From positions 1 to 25,480 of the forward strand of contig CACXCQ010000118.1 of assembly GCA_902766185.1 (NCBI GenBank): a stretch of 25,480 bases of DNA, in the 5' to 3' direction. The position numbers and the translations under genes are program-made. The notes beneath the pieces are model-generated. The model made no database searches, was not told where the DNA came from, and saw only the letters and a program-made list of their open reading frames with translations. The DNA comes from an uncultured Eubacteriales bacterium (lineage in GTDB: Bacteria > Bacillota > Clostridia > Peptostreptococcales > Anaerovoracaceae). Of the stretch, positions 15,393 through 22,777 are shown in pieces (positions within the stretch are counted from its first letter, which is position 1; every line of letters starts with the position of its first letter).

Positions 15393-17114
15393 ATGACAAA
15401 AACGATGAAAAAACTGCCTGCGATCCTGCTGGCAGTGGTGTTAGCGGCAGCTCTGTCCATTGCCGTCTGGGCAACGACAGAACAGTCCTATGCGGCGACA
15501 AATTACTACGTGACGGTATCTTCGGAGTTTGACCTCTATACGGCGCTTCCGGGAGGAACGATCCTGCTCAACGCTGATGTGGATACCAGCACGAACAATC
15601 CGGAAGATAAGGTGGGACTCACTTATCGCTGGGAGATCACCTCAGGAAACTCCTACGCGGTGCTCCGCCCGAATGCGGAAGACCCTTCCATTGCCGCGGT
15701 CACCTTCCGTCAGATGAAGGAGGGCCAGGACAGCATCAACGAAGAAGTGGGTGTACGGTGCAGAGTCTATCACAATGACCAGCCTGTATGTAAGGATTCG
15801 GTCACAGTCAATGTAAACAGTGATTTCGAAGCTCTGGACCGCACGGAGCTCGGCACGGTTCAGATCGGGGAAACTGTCGAGATCAGCACCGGTGTGCGTC
15901 ATTACACCGTGGCCCATCCCGAAGGTGAACTGGTCGACGGCGTCACATATTACTGGGGCTTCTACCCGGGCGAAGTGGAGGTCACTGCGCCTGACGGAAG
16001 CGCAGTTGTTTCCGGAGAGCCGATCAGCGGCAAGGGCGACTACTTCAATGTTAAGCGTACCTCCGGCGACTCAGTCTTCTTCTATGTTACCGCCGAGTGG
16101 GGCGATGATAAGGAGGACAGACCTTCGGATGTCGCATGGTTCCTGCTGGATCCCATCTCCAACAACCTGGAGGACTACACTGTCGATGCCGGAGATTTCA
16201 TCTACTATCTGGAAGAGGGCACCAGCATGAGTCTGGAGGAAATGCAGGACATCGTTATGGTATCCAACGGGGATTACGTTCTGGATCCCGACAAATACAC
16301 CCTGATCGCGGACAAATACGTGACCTACGATGAGAAGACCGGCGAATCCATCTATGAGGAGAATGTTCCGTTCCCCCTCACCATGGATCCAAAGGATGCG
16401 GTGAACCCGGAAGGCACGCCCACCGGCGGAACAGCGATCTACCGGATCCGCGTGACGGCGGCTGAGGGCAGCGGGTACATCGGCACCACGACGGACCTCA
16501 ACAGCGGACTCATCTGGCTTTGCAGCAACAAGACGCTGAACTACTTCACGCCCAACGTTTCCTTTGACACCACGTATATGCAGTTTGTGAACGTATATCC
16601 TTACATCCGCTATGAAGTGACTCCGGGAGTCGCGCTGACCCCCAAGGTGGAGATCAACGGAGAGCAGCTCATCGAGGGTACGGATTACAACGTCAGCTAC
16701 GTGAGAGCCAGCGATGGCGCGGTATTCAATGAATTCCCGCCGGGCATCGGTGACTACAATGTCAAGGTCTCCGGTATTGATCCGTACTACGGTGAGGATA
16801 CCACCTGCGACGTGAAGGTCGGATGGGACAACCCCATGAGCGTCAAGGCCAAGACCGTCAAGGTAAAGGCAGGAAAGAAGACCACCATCAAGACCAAGAA
16901 GGCTTTCACCGTAAAGAAGGCCAAGGGCAAGGTGACATACTCCAAGCTCGATGGCAACAGCAAGATCAGCATTTCCAGCAAGGGCAAGGTCACGGTAAAG
17001 AAGGGCCTGAAGAAGGGCAAGACCTATAAGGTTCTGGTCGAAGTGAGCTCGCCGGGAATGGACAAGTATCTGTCCTACAGCAAGAACGTCACCCTGAAGG
17101 TGAAGGTCAAGTAG
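15393..17114 (+). CDS. Secreted protein with Ig-like segments and Lys-rich C-terminal domain
   Basis: The protein has 573 aa. ATG 15393 follows AAAGGAGGAACAATC, a strong ribosome site; an upstream TTG at 15366 is not needed. Residues 1-34 form a signal peptide (MTKTMKKLPAILLAVVLAAA, then SYA before the likely cut). The body is acidic, with beta-rich segments that look like Ig-type folds (for example LTYRWEITSGNSYAVL, VTYYWGFYPGEVEV). I recognise no enzymatic motif. The last about 90 residues (from NPMSVKAKTVKVKAGKK) are very Lys-rich, with an Ig-like pattern (KVTYSKLDGNSKISISSKGKVTVKK). Such C-terminal modules occur on secreted proteins of gut Clostridia and could hold the protein to anionic wall polymers. 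It is probably in one transcript with the wall-binding protein gene, ended by the terminator at 17171. Function unknown. Confidence 0.8.
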   Translation: MTKTMKKLPAILLAVVLAAALSIAVWATTEQSYAATNYYVTVSSEFDLYTALPGGTILLNADVDTSTNNPEDKVGLTYRWEITSGNSYAVLRPNAEDPSIAAVTFRQMKEGQDSINEEVGVRCRVYHNDQPVCKDSVTVNVNSDFEALDRTELGTVQIGETVEISTGVRHYTVAHPEGELVDGVTYYWGFYPGEVEVTAPDGSAVVSGEPISGKGDYFNVKRTSGDSVFFYVTAEWGDDKEDRPSDVAWFLLDPISNNLEDYTVDAGDFIYYLEEGTSMSLEEMQDIVMVSNGDYVLDPDKYTLIADKYVTYDEKTGESIYEENVPFPLTMDPKDAVNPEGTPTGGTAIYRIRVTAAEGSGYIGTTTDLNSGLIWLCSNKTLNYFTPNVSFDTTYMQFVNVYPYIRYEVTPGVALTPKVEINGEQLIEGTDYNVSYVRASDGAVFNEFPPGIGDYNVKVSGIDPYYGEDTTCDVKVGWDNPMSVKAKTVKVKAGKKTTIKTKKAFTVKKAKGKVTYSKLDGNSKISISSKGKVTVKKGLKKGKTYKVLVEVSSPGMDKYLSYSKNVTLKVKVK

Positions 17115-17170
17115 GAAGTGTCCGGGAAACGGACGCAGAAGAGGCTCACGGAATAAGAGATAACCTTAAA

Positions 17171-17212
17171 GAAGGCCGTAACGCTGCGAGACCAGTGTTA
17201 CAGCCTTCTTTT
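17171..17212 (+). terminator. Terminator after secreted-protein gene
   Basis: GAAGGC (17171-17176) pairs with GCCTTC (17203-17208). After one mismatch, GTAAC pairs with GTTAC, and an inner CTG/CAG caps the loop. TTTT follows at 17209-17212. It lies only 28 bp before the regulator start, so reading through it may be the way that gene is expressed. A small hairpin GTCCG/CGGAC with a GGAAA loop is at 17120-17134. Confidence 0.75.
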
Positions 17213-17240
17213 CGAAGAGCATTTGTTTTCGGAAGGAGAC

Positions 17241-18587
17241 ATGGGTTTGGACAATTATAATCTGGTTCACTACAAAGAGAATGCCATCAGAGTGTCGGAA
17301 ACTGAAACAGGCGAAGATATGCTGTATTCTGTAGCGGATATCATATCCATACTGACTCGCAGCACAGACGCGAGGAAATACTGGAATACGCAGAAACGGC
17401 GGCTGTCGAAGACGGACGGTGAGCTCATCGCGAGCTGCCGGCAGGCATCTCTTCCGGCCAGGGACGGGAAGCGGCGGATGACGGATGTGGCGACAGCGCC
17501 GGTGATCCTGGAACTGCTGAAGGTGATCCCCGGCATCGACGAAACGGAGATCACCCCTTTCACACACTGGCTGCAGTCGGAACGGACAGAAAACGATACC
17601 GTAACACCGTTTCAGACCCTGCCTTTTCAGCCCGGGACCGCACGGGCAGCGATCAATACCATTTCCAATGATGATCTGCGGCGGATGGCGGAAGCAGAGT
17701 ACGCGTACTATACGGGAAACGCGAGGGAAGCTGCGGAGATCGCCGGACTGTACCTGGATCACGGAGAAATAAATATCCGTATTACCGCGGCGTACATCTA
17801 CACTTTCGCCACCATGCATCTGCACAGGTATAACAAGGCAATGAATGCCTTCCGGATCATGGAGAAGTCCCTGCAGAGAGCGAAGGAGAACCACAGCCCG
17901 CTGATCCAGCGGAAGGCCAGGATGCTCCTCTATGCCGCCAGAACGGTCATGAATCTTCCTACCGATGAGTCGCAGCACGACATTGCGCAGCTGGTCCCGG
18001 AGCTTCCGGAGGGACTCAAGACCTGGGCCTGTTTCATTCACTGCTATGATCTCTACCGAAAAGAGAAATACGACCAGATCCTGGGCGTAGTGGAAACGGC
18101 GAACGCCTTCACCAGCGAGGTCTATCCAATACCGCTGAGCTACCTGAACGCGTTTGCGGCCATCGCGCTGGTCAACCAGAAGCAGGTCAAAGAGGCGGAA
18201 CCCTATCTGGATAAGGTCATCGAACTCTGTCAGCCCGACGGGATGTATGAGATCCTGGGTGAGATGCAGATCATGCTCAACGGTCTGGTGGATGTCTACA
18301 TCAAATCCCGGCTGCCCGAGGACGCGGAGACGATCGATGCCATCACCAATGATTTCTTCCACGGATGGATCGCTATGCGCAAACTGCTCACCGACGGTGA
18401 ATCGCCTGCGGGGGTGAACAAAACGGAATTCATCATGGCCGTACTTGCCGGCAGAGGCTGGAAGAACAAGGAGATCGCGGATTATCTGGGCTTCTCCGAA
18501 AACACCGTCAAGAAATACCTGTCCAATGTTTTTGAAAAGCTTCATGTGGAAAACCGGCAGGAGCTCACCGATGTCCTCAGGCGGTGA
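17241..18587 (+). CDS. LuxR-type regulator with N-terminal Bro-N/DinD-like domain and helical repeats
   Basis: Transcription regulator of unusual build, 448 aa from ATG 17241. Residues about 12-112 match the antirepressor-type Bro-N domain as found in DinD-like proteins: LYSVADIISILT (28-39), RKYWNTQKRRL (45-55), LPARDGKRRMTDVA (71-84), VIP then PFTHWL (95-111). Residues about 150-385 are alpha-helical with TPR-like spacing (MAEAEYAYYTGNAREAAEIA; EAEPYLDKVIELC), as in MalT-type regulators but without an ATPase domain. Residues about 394-448 are a GerE/LuxR helix-turn-helix: GWKNKEIADYLGFSENTVKKYL, then EKLHVENRQEL. The start is uncertain: the ATG is only 2 nt from GGAAGGAG, while TTG 17247 has ideal spacing (8 nt); the difference is two residues. 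It lies between the surface-protein genes and the his operon. The target is unknown; the upstream pair is the natural guess. Confidence 0.85.
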   Translation: MGLDNYNLVHYKENAIRVSETETGEDMLYSVADIISILTRSTDARKYWNTQKRRLSKTDGELIASCRQASLPARDGKRRMTDVATAPVILELLKVIPGIDETEITPFTHWLQSERTENDTVTPFQTLPFQPGTARAAINTISNDDLRRMAEAEYAYYTGNAREAAEIAGLYLDHGEINIRITAAYIYTFATMHLHRYNKAMNAFRIMEKSLQRAKENHSPLIQRKARMLLYAARTVMNLPTDESQHDIAQLVPELPEGLKTWACFIHCYDLYRKEKYDQILGVVETANAFTSEVYPIPLSYLNAFAAIALVNQKQVKEAEPYLDKVIELCQPDGMYEILGEMQIMLNGLVDVYIKSRLPEDAETIDAITNDFFHGWIAMRKLLTDGESPAGVNKTEFIMAVLAGRGWKNKEIADYLGFSENTVKKYLSNVFEKLHVENRQELTDVLRR

Positions 18588-18604
18588 TGCGCGGCATAAA
18601 CTTC

Positions 18605-18633
18605 TTGACTCTAACGTGATAAAGTGTTAGGAT
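18605..18633 (+). promoter_or_regulatory. Promoter of the histidine operon
   Basis: TTGACT (18605-18610), a 17-bp spacer and TAGGAT (18628-18633). Within the spacer, CTAAC (18611-18615) and GTTAG (18626-18630) form a dyad reaching into the -10, reminiscent of operators of MerR-type activators. It lies 57 bp before hisZ. Confidence 0.6.
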
Positions 18634-18661
18634 GAATCGGTGCAGTAATGCACCGATTCAT
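18632..18661 (+). promoter_or_regulatory. Perfect 13-bp inverted repeat at the his transcription start
   Basis: Seen directly: ATGAATCGGTGCA (18632-18644) and its exact reverse complement (18649-18661) flank GTAA. The expected transcription start (about 18639-18641) falls inside the left arm, so a complete RNA hairpin would not form from this promoter. That favours a DNA operator for a repressor. No T-run follows, so it is not a terminator. The gap 18588-18689 has no room for a T-box leader. Confidence 0.7.
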
Positions 18662-18689
18662 TACATTATCAGGAAAGGCAGACGACGAT

Positions 18690-19841
18690 ATGCCAGTCAA
18701 TACCACACAACTGAAGAAGAACGAGCGGATGATCTTCGACCTGCGGGCGATGTACGCCGCCTACGGCTACACCCAGTTCAAGATCCGCAAATTCGAGGAA
18801 TTCGAGCTCTACGTGAGAAACAAGGACTTCCTGGAGTCCGTCAACATCATCACCTTCACCGATACCAACGGCAAGCTGATGGCCCTCAAGCCGGACGTGA
18901 CCCTGAGCGTGGTGAAGAACAGCCGTGATGTGCCGGGAGTGGTCCAGAAGGTCTACTATAACGAGAATATCTATCGGGTGTCCAAGCGCAGCCACATGTT
19001 CGAGGAGCTGATGCAGGTGGGCATCGAGTGCATCGGAGACGTGGATGATTACAACACCTTCGAGGTGCTGATGCTGGCCGCAAAAACTCTGCGGAGCATT
19101 TCCTCGGGGTGCATCCTCGACGTGTCCAATCTGGACATCGTCTCGGCGATCCTTTCGGACTACCACGTGACGGATTCCACCAGGATCAGGATGCTGTCCT
19201 GTCTGGGGGACAAGAACATCCACACTCTTCGCAGGATCTGCCAGGAAAACGATGTGTCCCCGGGTGGAATAGAGCTTCTGGAGAAGCTGACCAGGATCTA
19301 CGGCCGGCCGGAGGCGGTGCTGCCGAAGCTGCGCGCGCTTCTTAAGGGAGGCGCCCTGGAGCAGCCGGCTCTGGGGAAGGCCCTGCAGGCGGTGGATGAT
19401 CTGGAACGGATCATCGGGACTTTCACGGACATGACCTTGAAGGATATGATCCGCCTGGATTTCTCCGTGGTCAGCGATGTGAACTACTACAACGGAATCG
19501 TGTTCAACGGATTCGTCCAGGGGATCCCGGAATGCGTGCTTTCCGGGGGACAGTACGACCGGCTCATGCAGAAGATGAAGAGAAAGTCCGGGGCCATCGG
19601 CTTCGGCGTCTATATGGACCGTCTGGAGCGGCTCCTGCAGGAGAGCGCGGAGTACGATATCGATATCCTCCTGCTGTACGATGAGGATACGGATATCCAG
19701 ACCCTCAACGATACGGTGCGCACCCTCATAAAGGCAGGAAACACCGTGGTCGCCCAGCGGAGCATCCCATACAAACTGGCCTACAGAAAACTCATGAAAC
19801 TGTCGGAAGGGGAGGTGAAGGAAATTGAAGCAGATGCTTAA
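18690..19841 (+). CDS. hisZ: ATP phosphoribosyltransferase regulatory subunit HisZ
   Basis: HisRS-like protein that has lost tRNA charging and instead forms an octamer with short-form HisG, making it active and feedback-sensitive to histidine. The protein has 383 aa from ATG 18690; an ATG at 18648 lies within the palindrome and lacks a ribosome site. Class II synthetase-like motifs remain: FKIRKFEEFELY near the start, LMALKPDVTLSVVKNS (motif 2 region), and VLSGGQYDRLM with GAIGFGVYMDRLERLL (motif 3 region). The C-terminal about 65 residues (DIDILLLYDEDTD onward) resemble an anticodon-binding-domain remnant. It is the first gene of the his operon and overlaps hisG by 17 bp. Presence of HisZ fits the short HisG next door. 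Confidence 0.95.
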   Translation: MPVNTTQLKKNERMIFDLRAMYAAYGYTQFKIRKFEEFELYVRNKDFLESVNIITFTDTNGKLMALKPDVTLSVVKNSRDVPGVVQKVYYNENIYRVSKRSHMFEELMQVGIECIGDVDDYNTFEVLMLAAKTLRSISSGCILDVSNLDIVSAILSDYHVTDSTRIRMLSCLGDKNIHTLRRICQENDVSPGGIELLEKLTRIYGRPEAVLPKLRALLKGGALEQPALGKALQAVDDLERIIGTFTDMTLKDMIRLDFSVVSDVNYYNGIVFNGFVQGIPECVLSGGQYDRLMQKMKRKSGAIGFGVYMDRLERLLQESAEYDIDILLLYDEDTDIQTLNDTVRTLIKAGNTVVAQRSIPYKLAYRKLMKLSEGEVKEIEADA

Positions 19842-20481
19842 CATCGCCCTCCCGAAGGGACGTCTGGGAGAAAAGGTCTACCGGATGTTTGAAGAAGCGG
19901 GCTACGATTGCCCCGCCATCAAAGAGAAGAACCGGAAGCTGGTCTTCGAGAACCCCGACACCGGCGTGCGCTTTTTCTGGGTCAAGCCGGTGGATGTGGC
20001 CATCTACGTGGAACGCGGCGCGGCGGACATCGGCGTGGTGGGCAAGGACATCATCATGGAGACGGAACCGAACGTGTACGAGCTTCTGGATCTGCAGACG
20101 GGAAACTGCAATATGGCCGTGGCCGCGCCCCAGGGATTCCGGGACAGCCAGAGCAGGACTCTGCGGGTGGCTACCAAATTCAGCAACATCGCCAGGGCGC
20201 ATTACGCCTCCATGGACAGGGATATCGACATCATCCACCTGAACGGTTCCATCGAGCTGGCTCCGATCCTGGGGCTGTCGGATGTGATCGTGGACATCGT
20301 GGAGACGGGGAACACCCTTCGTGCCAACAAGCTTGAGGTGATGGAGTTCTTCGCGCCCATCAGCGCCAGACTCATCTCCAACAAGGCAAGCTTCAAATTC
20401 CTCCACGACGAGATCGAAGCCATCACGGACGCTCTGGAGATCGAGGTCAGGAAGAAGGCAGAGGCGGAGGCAGAAAGATGA
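19825..20481 (+). CDS. hisG: ATP phosphoribosyltransferase catalytic subunit, short form
   Basis: First step of histidine synthesis: ATP + PRPP to N1-(5-phosphoribosyl)-ATP. At 218 aa this is the short form that lacks the C-terminal histidine-binding domain and needs HisZ. Motifs: LNIALPKGRLGEKVY at the N-terminus, VERGAADIGVVGKDI, and the PRPP-binding loop DIVETGNTLRANKL. I use the TTG at 19825 because GGAGG (19811-19815) is 9 nt upstream; ATG 19834, three codons later, is the alternative. It overlaps hisZ by 17 bp and hisC by 4 bp (ATGA), so translation is coupled. hisD, commonly found directly after hisG, is not here. Confidence 0.96.
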   Translation: MKQMLNIALPKGRLGEKVYRMFEEAGYDCPAIKEKNRKLVFENPDTGVRFFWVKPVDVAIYVERGAADIGVVGKDIIMETEPNVYELLDLQTGNCNMAVAAPQGFRDSQSRTLRVATKFSNIARAHYASMDRDIDIIHLNGSIELAPILGLSDVIVDIVETGNTLRANKLEVMEFFAPISARLISNKASFKFLHDEIEAITDALEIEVRKKAEAEAER

Positions 20482-21536
20482 GCAGATTTTTCAGCAGCAG
20501 ATTCAGTGAACTGGAAGCCTATACCCCCGGGGAGCAGCCCCAGAACAGGCAGTACGTCAAGCTGAACACCAACGAATCCCCGTTCAGTCCTCCGAAGGCC
20601 GCAGTCAGGCGGGCAGCGGAGGCTGCGGGATCCATGCAGCTTTACTGCGATCCCGAAGGGGAGCAGCTCCACCAGATGCTTGCGGAGCACTTCGGCGTGG
20701 ACCGGCGCAGCGTATTGGCCACCAACGGTTCGGACGAGATCCTGAACTACGCTTTCATGGCCTTCTGCGATGAGGAGAATCCGGCCATTTTCCCGGACAT
20801 CACCTACGGGTTCTATCAGGTGTTCGCGCAGGTGAACCGGATCCCGTACCGGCAGATCCCCCTGAAGGAGGATCTGTCAGTGGACATAAGCGATTATATG
20901 AAAAACGAAGCCACGGTATTCTTGGCCAATCCAAACGCCAACACCGGGATCGCCCTGGCTTTGGAAGATATCGAGAAGATCCTGAAGGCGAATCCGGATC
21001 ACGTAGTGGTGGTCGATGAAGCCTATGTGGATTTCGGCGCGGAAAGCGCCGTGAAGCTGGTGGACAGATACGACAACCTGCTGGTGACCCAGACCTTCTC
21101 CAAGGCCTGGTCCATGGCGGGAGCACGGCTCGGGGTGGGCATCGCCTGCCGGGAGCTGATGAACGACCTGAACACCATCAAGTATTCCACCAATCCCTAT
21201 AACGTCAACAGCATGACCCAGGCGGCGGGGATCGGCGCCCTGGAGAGCATCGATGAGATCCGGGAAAACTGCCGGCAGGTGGCGGAGAACCGGGAGTGGA
21301 CCGCGGAAAGGCTGAAGGCGCTGGGCTTTGCGATGACGGACTCAGCGGCCAACTTCCTTTTCGCCCGGCATCCGGATATGGACGGAGACACCCTGTACCG
21401 GGAGCTGAAGGAAAAGGGGATCCTGGTGCGGCATTTCGATACGGAAAGGATCAGAGACTATATCCGCGTCACCGTGGGCAGCCGGCAGCAGATGGAGGCC
21501 ATGACGGAGACGGCGGCGCAGGTCCTTGGAAGATAG
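20478..21536 (+). CDS. hisC: Histidinol-phosphate aminotransferase
   Basis: PLP-dependent class I/II aminotransferase that turns imidazole acetol-phosphate and glutamate into histidinol-phosphate and 2-oxoglutarate. The protein has 352 aa, normal length. Motifs: YVKLNTNESPFSPPK (26-40), LATNGSDEIL (80-89), NPNANTG (151-157, usually NPNNPTG), DEAYVDF (180-186), and the PLP lysine K209 in QTFSKAWSMAGARLG. A late NFLFAR and the phosphate-contacting Arg in IRVTVGS follow. It starts at the ATGA overlap with the hisG stop; hisB begins 23 bp downstream. Confidence 0.96.
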   Translation: MSRFFSSRFSELEAYTPGEQPQNRQYVKLNTNESPFSPPKAAVRRAAEAAGSMQLYCDPEGEQLHQMLAEHFGVDRRSVLATNGSDEILNYAFMAFCDEENPAIFPDITYGFYQVFAQVNRIPYRQIPLKEDLSVDISDYMKNEATVFLANPNANTGIALALEDIEKILKANPDHVVVVDEAYVDFGAESAVKLVDRYDNLLVTQTFSKAWSMAGARLGVGIACRELMNDLNTIKYSTNPYNVNSMTQAAGIGALESIDEIRENCRQVAENREWTAERLKALGFAMTDSAANFLFARHPDMDGDTLYRELKEKGILVRHFDTERIRDYIRVTVGSRQQMEAMTETAAQVLGR

Positions 21537-21559
21537 AATAAACAAACGGAGGTGGACCG

Positions 21560-22147
21560 ATGAGAGTCGGAGAAGTGAACAGAACAACAGCGGAAACGAA
21601 GATCCAGCTGAAACTGGACCTGGACGGCAGCGGCGTCAGCCGGATCGACACGGGAGTCGGATTCCTGGACCACATGCTCACGCTGTTTGCGTCCCACGGA
21701 AGGTTTGACCTTGAGGTCAGCTGCCAGGGGGACACGCAGGTGGACGATCACCACAGCGTGGAGGACATCGGCATCGCTTTGGGCGAGGCCTTCCGCCAGG
21801 CTTTGGGAGACAAGAAGGGGATCATCCGGTACGGACATATGGTCCTGCCCATGGATGAGGCGCTGATCCTCACCGCAGTGGACTTTTCCGGCCGTGATTT
21901 TCTGGGCTACGACCTCCAGATTCCCACGGAGAAGGTGGGGAGCTTTGACACGGAGCTGGTGGAGGAATTCTGGCTCGGATTCGTGCGCAACGCCGGATGC
22001 AATCTCCATATCCGCCAGCTGGCAGGAAAAAACAGCCATCACATCATAGAGGGAGCGTTCAAGTCGGCAGCCCGCAGCATGCGCGCGGCGGTGAGCATCG
22101 ATCCTGCCTTTGCGGATGAGATCCCTTCCACGAAAGGAGTTCTGTAA
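21560..22147 (+). CDS. hisB: Imidazoleglycerol-phosphate dehydratase
   Basis: Mn-dependent dehydratase converting IGP to imidazole acetol-phosphate. At 195 aa it is the monofunctional form, without the histidinol-phosphatase domain fused in E. coli HisB, in line with a separate PHP phosphatase gene at the end of the cluster. Metal-binding motifs are clear: FLDHMLTLFASHGRFD, then DDHHSVEDIGIALG, MDEAL, and GKNSHHIIEGAFKS. It starts at ATG 21560 after ACGGAGGTGG. Its TAA stop abuts the hisH ATG. Confidence 0.97.
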   Translation: MRVGEVNRTTAETKIQLKLDLDGSGVSRIDTGVGFLDHMLTLFASHGRFDLEVSCQGDTQVDDHHSVEDIGIALGEAFRQALGDKKGIIRYGHMVLPMDEALILTAVDFSGRDFLGYDLQIPTEKVGSFDTELVEEFWLGFVRNAGCNLHIRQLAGKNSHHIIEGAFKSAARSMRAAVSIDPAFADEIPSTKGVL

Positions 22148-22762
22148 ATGATAGCGATAATCGATTACGGCGTGGGAAATCTGTTTTCCCTGAAGAGTTC
22201 GCTGGACGCCATCGGCGAGACGGCGCACGTCACTTCGGATGAGGCGGTCATCGACGCGGCGGATCAGGTGATCCTGCCTGGGGTGGGGGCTTTCGAGGAC
22301 GCGGCGGCAAAGCTGAGAGAAAGCGGGATGGCCGATGTGGTCCGCCAGCAGGCAAAGGCAGGAAAGCCCGTTCTGGGCATCTGTCTGGGCATGCAGCTGC
22401 TGCTGGAAAAAAGCTTCGAGTACGGTGAGCACGAAGGACTGGGTCTGATCCCGGGCAGCGTGCGGCCGATCGCCGACGTGATTCCCGCCGGGTATAAGAT
22501 TCCCCATATCGGATGGAACGCCATCACTTTCCCCGGGGAGAAGAGCCCGCTGTTCAGCCGCATCGATGAGGGAGCGTACGTGTATTTCGTGCACTCGTTC
22601 TATGCGACGGACTGCGCGGAGAACACCATTGCGGTGACGGAATACGGGGCGCCGCTGACGGCGGCGGTGGCTGCCGGAAACGTTTTCGGCTGTCAGTTCC
22701 ACCCGGAGAAGAGCGGTGAGATCGGACTGAATATCCTGCGGGCCTTCTGCGGGATGAAGTAG
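22148..22762 (+). CDS. hisH: Imidazole glycerol phosphate synthase, glutaminase subunit HisH
   Basis: Class I glutamine amidotransferase that supplies ammonia through a channel to HisF. The protein has 204 aa. The catalytic triad is visible: C79 in LGICLGMQLL, and H185 and E187 in FHPEKSG. N-terminal IIDYGVGNLFSLKSSLD and LPGVGAFEDAA (43-53) are standard. It begins immediately after the hisB stop, with AAAGGAGTT as ribosome site. hisA lies between it and its partner hisF, the usual order. Confidence 0.97.
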   Translation: MIAIIDYGVGNLFSLKSSLDAIGETAHVTSDEAVIDAADQVILPGVGAFEDAAAKLRESGMADVVRQQAKAGKPVLGICLGMQLLLEKSFEYGEHEGLGLIPGSVRPIADVIPAGYKIPHIGWNAITFPGEKSPLFSRIDEGAYVYFVHSFYATDCAENTIAVTEYGAPLTAAVAAGNVFGCQFHPEKSGEIGLNILRAFCGMK

Positions 22763-22777
22763 TGAGAGGAGCTTGTT

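Noticed and set aside
17166..18545. Minus-strand open frame of 459 codons opposite the regulator
   Set aside because: The + strand frame has clear Bro-N-like and LuxR motifs; the antisense frame has none.
17241..18587. Prophage remnant suggested by the Bro-N-like domain
   Set aside because: No integrase, attachment repeats, structural or lysis genes are nearby, and base composition matches the neighbours. The domain is part of a chromosomal regulator.
18648..18689. Upstream in-frame ATG for hisZ
   Set aside because: It starts inside the palindrome with no ribosome site and adds residues not seen in HisZ; ATG 18690 gives the normal start.
18588..18689. T-box or histidine attenuator leader before hisZ
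   Set aside because: The gap is too short for a T-box, there is no conserved T-box sequence, no run of His codons and no terminator.
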